Shown here: piece by piece, positions 60,984-64,000 of the stretch
Numbering within the stretch: position 1 is the stretch's first letter
Layout of the letters: each line of letters starts with the position of its first letter
Assembly: GCF_019393635.1 (NCBI RefSeq)
Contig: NC_057863.1
Span: forward strand, 573,384,284 to 573,448,283
DNA: 64,000 bases
DNA from: Dromiciops gliroides
Taxonomy: Eukaryota > Chordata > Mammalia > Microbiotheria > Microbiotheriidae
Direction: 5' to 3'
Made by a program: the position numbers and the translations under genes
Notes under the pieces: generated by a model
Databases searched by the model: none
Told to the model about the DNA's origin: nothing
What the model saw: only the letters and a program-made list of their open reading frames with translations

Positions 60984-62720
60984 AATTTGGTGCTTACTAT
61001 GCCTGGCACCTTCTAAATTTCTTAAAATATCTAGGTGGTGTAGCAGATAAAATGCTGGGCCCAGAGTCAGAGAGGCCTTAATTCAAATCCAGCCTTAGAT
61101 ATTTACTAGCTTGTCTGATGCCTAGACACGTCAAAGCCTGTGTCTGCTTCAGTATCTTCAACTGTAAAATAGGGATAATACTGTACTTCCTTTCCAGAGT
61201 TGTTGTGAGGGTTGAATGAGATACTTGTAAAGCACAGTGAAGAACCTACACTAAGTAGGCACTTTATTTATCCCTTCTTCCCTCCTTTCTTAAGGCAGTC
61301 ATGATTTGTAGGCATGCAAGACTTGTAGAATGTCCACCAGTATTTGTTTCTTACTTCTGAACCATGTTTTCAACCAGTTTTTTTTTTTGCTGCTCTCCCC
61401 TATGTTTACTTTGAGATTGAAGTCACCAGGTGTGAAAAAATATGTTAATTTACTTGAGAGGGTCTTACCAAATTCTTTTTAGAATGTTTCTTTTTGTTTT
61501 GTTGGTTTTTTTTTTTTGCAGGGCAGTGAGGGTTAAGTGATTTGCCCAGGGTCACACAGCTACTGTCAAGTATCTGAGGCTGGATTTGAACTCAGGTCCT
61601 CCTGAATCCAGGGCCGATGCTTTATCCACTGCACCACCTTGTTGCCCCTAGAATGTTTCTTTTCATCCCCTGCAACAGATATTAACCCACAAGCTGCAGT
61701 TATCTTCATGGAGGTCTTTTTGCAAAGGCTTCTCAGGAGCACTGCATTTCAGAGATAATTGTCTCATGAAATTTTGTTTCTTTTTGCCATTGGATACACA
61801 ATGAAACCAGCCACCAACATTCCTTTCTTTTCATCTTCAATGAAAACCTGCAAAATATCTTGCCATTTAGCTGTACTTTCCTTTTGTCTTTTGGTTTCAA
61901 TTAAGAATCTCAAGATGGATATCATTCTTTTTCTTTAATAGTACATCTAGGGAGGGCAGCTAGATGGTTCAGTAGATAAAGCACCAGCCCTGGATTCAGG
62001 AGAACCTGAGTTCAAATCCAGCCTCAGACACTTGACACTAGCTGTGTGACCCTGGGCAAGTCACTTAACCCTCATTGCCTTGCAAAAAAAAACCCAACCC
62101 CAAAACAAACAAACAAAAAATAGTACATCTACTCATTGGACACTGGACAAAGATTTCACGTTTAGAATTCTAACAGCCGAGTCAATGTTTGTGGTCTAAG
62201 AACTGACTCTTAGCATTTCTGCCTACTATTTCTGTTACCCTTCCACCATTACTACGGAAGGAAGTATGCACAGAGTTGAGGGCCATTTTAAATTTCCTTC
62301 ATTTTATGGTTTCCCATGGCCAAAGAATTCATCACCAAGGAGTCATCTGGATGATGAACTGGTCTGTGCTTAGCTGGGCTGGACCTGGGGAGACCAATCT
62401 ATCTGGTTCCTGGGACCTTAATCAAAATCTTACCATCACAGGAGAACCTGCAGAGTTTACATTTTGCTGACACAGTTATGATCAATAACAACAGCTCTAT
62501 CCTTTTCACAGTGAAACTTCATGATGACTTTTTGAGGAAAAGTTCAGTAAATTAAGATAATTTATGTTCAACATTTAAATTAAATAATGAGATGTATGGG
62601 TCATGATGACATTGTTGGAGGTTTGTTGAAGTATACTGAGATATAATATTAAAGGTTGATTTAATCATTGAATCATTGAAACCGGTTTTAGCTGTAGATC
62701 TAGTAATACATTTTTGTCAT

Positions 62721-62764
<44 letters not shown>

Positions 62765-63979
62765 CTTGTTTGTTTTTGAATCTGACTACATCCATCATAC
62801 CCAATACTACAGACATGTAGCCGGGTCTTGATTAATCACATGAACAATAAATTATACAAAATGGGCACATTGTTCAAATTTCTACTGCATATTTCCATTG
62901 GACTAGATCCAGTGATCATATTTTACATAATTGTAACTTCAACTAGTGCAAATTTGAATCCATGTAACCACTTCACTGGGATTCATAATTTGTACCAGGA
63001 CCAAGAGATGCAAAGATACAAATCTCATAGACAAACACCACTATTCAAAGCACTTCAGTACAAAATCACACCTTCTATTAAAGTCAGAAGCGTACCCACT
63101 GAATGTTTCTGCCTCTGTACTAGCCATTTTTGGCCAGCAAAACAACCCCACCAAAACCACCTTTGTTTCTTAAATTCTTATCGAAGGAAATCAAGTGACA
63201 GCATTTTATTACTGACTTCATGGCAAAGTAAATTGTGTTTTCTGAAATCAACTTCATTCTTTATGGTATGCCATTTTGTTTTTTAAACCAATAGGAATTT
63301 TTTGTTATTGTTTAGTTGTTTCAGTTGTATCTGACTCTTTGTAACCCCATTTGGAGTTTTCTTGTTAAAGGTACTGGTGTGGTTTGCTATTTGCTTCTCC
63401 AGCTCATTTTACAGATGGGGAACTGATTGCCTAATCAGGGTTAAGTGACTTGCCCAAGATCACACAGCTAGTAAGTGACTGAGGCCAGATTTGAATTCAG
63501 GAAGATGAGTCTTCCTGATTTCAGGCCCAGTGCTTGTTTTTTGAGGAAAAAATTTTAGAATTATTCAGTTTAATTGAAATTAGCATATTTATATCCATCA
63601 ATAGTGATTTTCCAGATTCCTTAAATGAAAATTTCATGTATTTCTTAGTTGGAGACCTTTCCATCTCCAATTTATATCATAATGAAACTATCAAAGGAAC
63701 ATTACTTTCATTGTTTTAAAATTTTTGAATCCTTTTATATCCATTCCATTAAAACTTAATTTTTTTTTTCATTTCAGGCTTTTGAAGACCTCAGCAAGCT
63801 CATGGTCAAGGTACATTGATTTATACTTGTTATATTCTCAACAGTTGTATTGTTTTTAAACATATTTTGTAAATAGAAAATATGGGTACTTTTTCTTACA
63901 GGCAAAGGAAATGGTCGAATTATCCAAATCTATAGCTAATAAAATTAAGGATAAGCAAGGTGACATCACAGAAGATGAA
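33575..63979 (+). CDS. VPS36: VPS36 gene, ESCRT-II subunit, 5' part (coding exons 1-8)
   Basis: Eight exons with GT-AG borders (33575-33670, 40892-40961, 42862-42932, 46577-46691, 50226-50314, 51286-51372, 63778-63810, 63902-63979) encode about 213 residues closely matching vertebrate VPS36 (human about 386). Known role: VPS36 joins SNF8/VPS22 and two VPS25 copies in ESCRT-II on endosomes; its N-terminal GLUE domain (about residues 1-138, exons 1-5) binds ubiquitin and 3-phosphoinositides, sorting ubiquitinated cargo into multivesicular bodies. As in other vertebrates, no zinc finger interrupts the GLUE domain. The winged-helix domains lie beyond the right edge. The ATG at 33575 starts [15 protein letters not shown], matching the conserved N-terminus. 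Exon 2 has one base too many and exon 5 one too few; all other exons read cleanly. The gene diverges from CKAP2. Confidence 0.96.
34016..34435 (+). repeat. Polypyrimidine (C/T) tract in VPS36 intron 1
   Basis: About 420 bases, roughly 95% C or T by eye, made of imperfect CCTT/TTTC/CTCC units with no fixed period. Long ORFs in it (Pro/Leu/Phe/Ser or Glu/Lys/Arg) are compositional. Starts right after the CpG island. Confidence 0.92.
35204..35350 (+). mobile_element. Mar1/WSINE1-type SINE
   Basis: Sense, small deletions; perfect 15-bp duplication AAAGTTGAGTTTATG at 35189 and 35351. Confidence 0.94.
35405..36175 (-). mobile_element. L1 3' end, antisense
   Basis: Reverse of the L1 3' UTR and ORF2 C-terminus: CTTCTGGTTCTGCTCACTTC, ATTCCATTACATTCATATAC, TTGGGCATAGTTCCAAATTG. 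5' truncated. Confidence 0.88.
36330..36825 (+). repeat. L2 LINE 3' end, split by a SINE
   Basis: Sense L2: CCCTATGCCTGGAACATTCT, AGTCTCAACTAATCC, TTAGACTCTGATCTCCTTGA, then after the SINE AGCACAGCACTTGGCA and AATAAATGTTTATTGACTGA. Confidence 0.82.
36637..36726 (-). mobile_element. Half-length Mar1/WSINE1-type SINE
   Basis: Antisense, only the tail-proximal half of the element, yet flanked by a perfect 14-bp duplication AGGTACTGTCTTTT (36623, 36727). Confidence 0.9.
36835..37245 (-). repeat. MIR and THER1 elements
   Basis: 36835-36975 is antisense MIR. 36985-37245 is antisense THER1 (CTCACAACAACCCTGTAAAG, TTTACAGTTGAGGAAACTGA). Confidence 0.75.
37894..38265 (+). mobile_element. Solo ERV LTR, 372 bp
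   Basis: Starts TGTAACGATTGG and ends CCCTTAACA, with 4-bp duplication GAAG at 37890-37893 and 38266-38269. AATAAA at about 38165. No internal retroviral sequence remains, so it is a solo LTR, sense to VPS36, in intron 1. Confidence 0.82.
37912..37923 (-). promoter_or_regulatory. CTCF-like core motif inside solo LTR
   Basis: GCCACCTGCTGG fits the reverse-strand CTCF core (GCCMYCTRSTGG). It lies 18 bases into the solo LTR in VPS36 intron 1 and faces the promoter motif at 33445. Binding is not shown. Confidence 0.4.
38520..39660 (+). repeat. L2 LINE, carrying a fold-back inverted repeat
   Basis: Sense L2 3' half: CTTTGACCCTTGATCACCTT, GTCACCCAGGCCTGCAACTG, TCAATAAACTCCAGTGACTC, GCACAATGCCTAGCAAACAG. 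Interrupted at 39268-39503 by an inverted duplication. Confidence 0.8.
39284..39503. repeat. Perfect 98-bp inverted repeat (24-bp spacer)
   Basis: Arms 39284-39381 and 39406-39503 are exact reverse complements over all 98 bases. A second 18-bp inverted pair, AATCCATCCTCCATGTAG (39268-39285) and its complement (39392-39409), overlaps the arm ends. Confidence 0.95.
39660..40330 (+). repeat. L2-like LINE sequence
   Basis: CTCATCGTCACGAGTCTCAA, GACTACTACTGTTATAATGC, CAAAAATCTGCCATAGCTTC: sense L2 interior or a second L2 copy, diverged. Confidence 0.55.
40892..40961 (+). CDS. VPS36: VPS36 coding exon 2 (one extra A)
   Basis: Acceptor TCTCTCTAG, then [20 protein letters not shown] in frame, donor GTAAGT at 40962. 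The exon is 70 bases, but exon 3 starts in phase 0, so 69 are expected. The excess base lies in an A6 run at 40952-40957: with five A the end would read K-N-H, as in the family. Probably a homopolymer indel in the assembly. Confidence 0.93.
41455..41625 (+). repeat. MIR
   Basis: AAGTCACTTATCTTCTCTGG, TTCATTTGTAAAACAATAAT; sense MIR in VPS36 intron 2. Confidence 0.6.
42225..42620. repeat. Ancient interspersed repeat, class uncertain
   Basis: GGTTTTATTAAATATCAGGC...CCCAAGGAGCTTGCAATCTC...CATTCCAGGCACAGGGAATG. The same text order occurs at 53320-53600 and partly at 14525-14630, so it is a dispersed repeat, but I cannot name the family. Confidence 0.5.
42862..42932 (+). CDS. VPS36: VPS36 coding exon 3
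   Basis: Acceptor TACTGTAG, 71 bases coding [19 protein letters not shown] and on to GIGK, donor GTAAGA. It starts in phase 0 and ends in phase 2; the split serine codon is completed by exon 4. GLUE domain. Confidence 0.95.
43076..43227 (-). mobile_element. Mar1/WSINE1-type SINE (first of a pair)
   Basis: Antisense, T18 tail at left and head CTACCTAGCTGCTCCC at right. No separate target duplication is visible. Confidence 0.92.
43250..43396 (-). mobile_element. Mar1/WSINE1-type SINE (second of a pair)
   Basis: Antisense, of the CCAATT/GTTAAG subfamily. Shares the outer duplication TCTTCCAAGG with its neighbour. Confidence 0.92.
43599..43758 (-). mobile_element. Mar1/WSINE1-type SINE
   Basis: Antisense; perfect 16-bp duplication CTATGCTTACCTTCTT at 43583 and 43759. 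Confidence 0.95.
43775..44940. other. VPS36 intron 3, unassigned
   Basis: No exon or named repeat recognised. 44000-44760 is moderately GC-rich and non-repetitive by eye. Confidence 0.3.
44943..45033 (-). mobile_element. Partial Mar1/WSINE1-type SINE
   Basis: Antisense head-proximal part only, from TTAAGTGCGAAGTGTCTGA to CTACCTAGCTTCCCC. Confidence 0.85.
45052..45210 (-). repeat. MIR/THER1 element
   Basis: TTTTACAGATGAGAAAACCA, GCCCAGGATCATATAG; antisense. Confidence 0.6.
45416..45571 (-). mobile_element. Mar1/WSINE1-type SINE
   Basis: Antisense; perfect 14-bp duplication TCAACTGCTCTTTT at 45402 and 45572. Confidence 0.95.
46577..46691 (+). CDS. VPS36: VPS36 coding exon 4
   Basis: Acceptor TTCTTTAG, 115 bases coding [19 protein letters not shown] through [11 protein letters not shown], donor GTAAGT. 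Intact and ends in phase 0. It carries the central GLUE segment, with only a few substitutions relative to placental VPS36. Confidence 0.96.
46826..46973 (-). mobile_element. Mar1/WSINE1-type SINE
   Basis: Antisense, with a G11 run in place of the usual GGTGGGG. Flanks TTTTAAGGATTTTTT and ATTTAAAGGATTTTTT. About 130 bases after VPS36 exon 4. Confidence 0.93.
47110..47395 (+). repeat. L2 LINE fragment
   Basis: Sense: CAGTAAACTCCAGTGACACC, GATCAAATATAAAAATCCTC. Confidence 0.75.
47395..47640 (+). mobile_element. SINE with RTE/BovB-like 3' tail
   Basis: Head GTAGCTCAGTGGATAGTGTA, a CORE-like middle, then TGAGCTGGAGAAGGAAATGG, CAAGAAAACCCCATATGG and GACTGAAATGACTGAACAAC: a composite marsupial SINE whose tail resembles RTE 3' ends. 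A minus-strand sister is at 63300-63535. Confidence 0.75.
47680..48245 (+). repeat. L2 LINE 3' end, split by a SINE
   Basis: Sense L2 before 47758 and again from about 47930 (GACAGGAAGCCTTTCCTGAT, AGTGCCTGGCACCTAGTAGG, AATAAATGCTTACTGA). Confidence 0.8.
47759..47910 (-). mobile_element. Mar1/WSINE1-type SINE
   Basis: Antisense; ACTCAAGACATGTT and ACTCAGGACATTTT flank it (diverged duplication). The head runs into a C-rich tract. Confidence 0.9.
49198..49345 (-). mobile_element. Mar1/WSINE1-type SINE (cluster copy 1)
   Basis: Antisense; TCACCATTTCC and TCACCATCTCC flank it. Confidence 0.93.
49425..49579 (-). mobile_element. Mar1/WSINE1-type SINE (cluster copy 2)
   Basis: Antisense; ATACATTCTTTTT and ATACATTATTTTT flank it. 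Confidence 0.93.
49619..49772 (+). mobile_element. Mar1/WSINE1-type SINE (cluster copy 3)
   Basis: Sense; perfect 13-bp duplication GAAAAATGGTTGT at 49606 and 49773. Only 39 bases from an inverted copy. Confidence 0.95.
49900..50048 (+). mobile_element. Mar1/WSINE1-type SINE (cluster copy 4)
   Basis: Sense, near consensus; perfect 12-bp duplication AGTGGATCTCCT at 49888 and 50049. Ends about 180 bases before VPS36 exon 5. Confidence 0.95.
50226..50314 (+). CDS. VPS36: VPS36 coding exon 5 (one base missing)
   Basis: Acceptor TTTACACAG, then [17 protein letters not shown], after which the frame breaks: read literally, a TAA occurs at 50289-50291. One missing base near 50276-50278 (ATGCAGTG where the family reads Met-Pro-Val) explains it: the exon is 89 bases, whereas 90 would join exons 4 and 6 in phase 0. 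After the break the other frame again resembles the family (PVSQ, then a variable tail). Donor GTATTT is weaker than its neighbours. Confidence 0.93.
50715..50985 (-). repeat. THER1-type element
   Basis: AATAATAATAATAATAACAG, TTACAAAGCACTTTACATAT, GTGGGGAAACTGACTCAGAG. VPS36 intron 5. Confidence 0.7.
51286..51372 (+). CDS. VPS36: VPS36 coding exon 6
   Basis: Acceptor TTTTTCAG, 29 codons [19 protein letters not shown] through DKNISE, donor GTAATT. Intact, phase 0 at both ends. It encodes the charged linker and helical segment after the GLUE domain. Confidence 0.96.
51373..52734. other. VPS36 intron 6, first part, unassigned
   Basis: AT-rich, low repeat content by eye, no exon signal. One of the few long stretches here without a recognisable transposon. 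Confidence 0.35.
52735..53045 (-). repeat. THER1-type element and (AT)n
   Basis: AATAATAGTAATAGTAATAG, TTGCAAAACACTTTACGTGT, TGAGGCTAGATTTGAACTTA, then an AT repeat at about 53025-53047. Confidence 0.7.
53300..53615. repeat. Ancient interspersed repeat, class uncertain
   Basis: TGTGTTTATTGAGCAAGTCC...CATTCCAGGCACAGAGGAAC parallels 42225-42620. Family not named. Confidence 0.5.
53990..54520 (+). mobile_element. L1 3' end
   Basis: Sense: CTGGAAGGACCTGCATGAGC, AGCAATGCAATGATCCAGGA, then a G-rich 3' UTR (GGGAGGGAGGGAGG) and an AT-rich end. Strongly 5' truncated. Confidence 0.8.
54885..55170 (-). repeat. THER1-type element
   Basis: ATAATACTTTATTTGTACAA, CTCACAATAACCCTAGAATG, TTGCCCAGAGTCACACAGCT; antisense and diverged. 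Confidence 0.6.
56095..56300 (+). repeat. MIR with G-run
   Basis: CTATGTGACCTTGGACAGGC, AATTCCCTCAGCTCTAAAAT; sense MIR with a G14 run at about 56231-56244. Confidence 0.7.
56399..56563 (-). mobile_element. Mar1/WSINE1-type SINE
   Basis: Antisense; perfect 17-bp duplication GATATAGCATATTATTA at 56382 and 56564. Confidence 0.95.
57255..57900 (+). repeat. L2 LINE 3' end
   Basis: GACAGTTCGTGGCTTTTAAA, CTTCCTTCAAGTCTTGGTTA, GATTGTGAGCCCCTTGGGAA; sense L2. Confidence 0.75.
57895..58795 (-). mobile_element. L1 3' end, antisense
   Basis: Reverse of L1 3' UTR and ORF2 C-terminus: TCTTGGTTCTGCTCACTTCA, ATAGCACAATAAGATTCAAT, GCATAGTTCCAAGTTGCCCT, ending in TTGTCTGAAAACTGCTTCC. On the minus strand [15 protein letters not shown] is readable. 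Confidence 0.9.
59388..59436. repeat. (AC)n microsatellite
   Basis: About 24 dinucleotide units with one G interruption. Confidence 0.95.
59850..60025 (+). repeat. MIR
   Basis: GCTCTGGAATCAGAGGACCT, AATCTTGGGCAAGTCACTTA; sense. Confidence 0.7.
60279..60428 (-). mobile_element. Mar1/WSINE1-type SINE
   Basis: Antisense; its tail carries GTGTGTGTGTG and a G-run. Flanks TTGGTTTTCTTTT and TTGGTTCTCTTTT. Confidence 0.92.
60949..60982. repeat. A-run and (TA)n
   Basis: A12 followed by eleven TA units. Confidence 0.9.
61030..61275 (+). repeat. MIR-like element
   Basis: TAGGTGGTGTAGCAGATAAA, AATTCAAATCCAGCC, TCTTCAACTGTAAAATAGGG; sense. Confidence 0.65.
61495..61648 (-). mobile_element. Mar1/WSINE1-type SINE
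   Basis: Antisense; perfect 15-bp duplication TAGAATGTTTCTTTT at 61480 and 61649. Confidence 0.94.
61950..62118 (+). mobile_element. Mar1/WSINE1-type SINE
   Basis: Sense, AACCC/CAAA tail; perfect 13-bp duplication AATAGTACATCTA at 61937 and 62119. Confidence 0.94.
62724..62761. repeat. (TG)n microsatellite
   Basis: Nineteen uninterrupted GT units. Confidence 0.95.
63300..63535 (-). mobile_element. SINE with RTE/BovB-like 3' tail
   Basis: Antisense: TTGTATCTGACTCTTTGTAA, GGTTTGCTATTTGCTTCTCC, AGCTCATTTTACAGATGGGG, then CORE text. About 240 bases before VPS36 exon 7. Confidence 0.8.
63778..63810 (+). CDS. VPS36: VPS36 coding exon 7 (33-base microexon)
   Basis: Eleven codons, [11 protein letters not shown], between TTTCAG and GTACAT, phase 0 at both ends. 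The sequence is almost identical to the family, so the small size is real. The preceding intron is 12.4 kb and the following one only 91 bases. Confidence 0.95.
63902..63979 (+). CDS. VPS36: VPS36 coding exon 8
   Basis: Acceptor CTTACAG, 26 codons [20 protein letters not shown] through DITEDE, donor GTAAGT at 63980. Intact, ends in phase 0. Helical segment before the winged-helix core. Last exon in the window. Confidence 0.96.
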
Positions 63980-64000
63980 GTAAGTAATAGTTTTGCATTT

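Larger units (their letters stand above)
58796..63299. other. VPS36 intron 6, distal part, between named repeats
   Basis: Segments at 58800-59380, 60430-60720, 61680-61930 and 62132-62720 show no clear coding exon. Text such as that at 60480-60720 and 62270-62560 could be an antisense LINE relic; I could not assign a family. A 152-codon open stretch at 62828-63286 has no recognisable domain. Confidence 0.3.

Noticed and set aside
62828-63286. 152-codon open frame in VPS36 intron 6
   Set aside because: Composition looks non-coding, no family recognised, no supporting splice sites; listed only as unassigned intron.

Overview
The window is nuclear DNA from a marsupial, probably an Australian lineage, though the species cannot be fixed by eye. 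Three things point there: about 35 copies of one tRNA-headed SINE (Mar1/WSINE1 type, starting GGGGCAGCTAGGTGG and ending in CTTAACCCCAATTGCC or CTTAACCCTCATTGCC); many THER1/MIR-type CORE-SINEs; and marsupial-style L1, an RTE-clade LINE, L2 and endogenous retrovirus pieces. Two spliced protein-coding genes are recognisable, and they diverge from each other.

Left, minus strand (2306-14861): CKAP2, a mitotic spindle/microtubule protein. The first six coding exons can be placed. The remaining 3' exons lie beyond position 1. Its promoter is a CpG island at about 14.3-15.2 kb with inverted CCAAT boxes and a CHR-like TTCGAA, the usual layout of G2/M genes. Right, plus strand (33575-63979): VPS36, the ubiquitin- and phosphoinositide-binding subunit of ESCRT-II. 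Eight coding exons (about 213 of roughly 386 residues: the GLUE domain and following linker) are placed, and the gene continues past the right edge. Its CpG island is at about 33.3-34.0 kb and carries a consensus-like CTCF motif.

Between the two promoters lies about 18 kb of transposon-derived DNA: an L1 3' end (18.2-19.6 kb); a long sense L1 body (20.2-26.1 kb) with three SINEs and an antisense RTE LINE (22.85-25.15 kb) inserted into it; an antisense L1 5' half (26.1-28.6 kb) joined tail to tail; and a decayed class I retrovirus (about 29.2-32.7 kb: integrase, env and 3' LTR). VPS36 introns hold a 420-base polypyrimidine tract, a solo LTR with a 4-bp target duplication, a perfect 98-bp inverted repeat with the layout of a template switch, and dense SINE clusters.

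Both genes keep correct exon order and splice sites but carry single-base indels, mostly in or beside short homopolymers: two in VPS36 (exons 2 and 5) and about five or more plus a stop in CKAP2 (exons 4 and 5). Because VPS36 is a conserved core gene and both neighbours show the same kind of lesion, residual assembly indels are the simplest explanation, although decay of CKAP2 is not excluded. I found no operon, CRISPR array, tRNA/rRNA gene or clearly novel biological system. The most unusual structures are the fold-back inverted repeat, the convergent CTCF motif pair, the composite LINE/ERV block and the THER1-derived tandem array beside the CKAP2 promoter.
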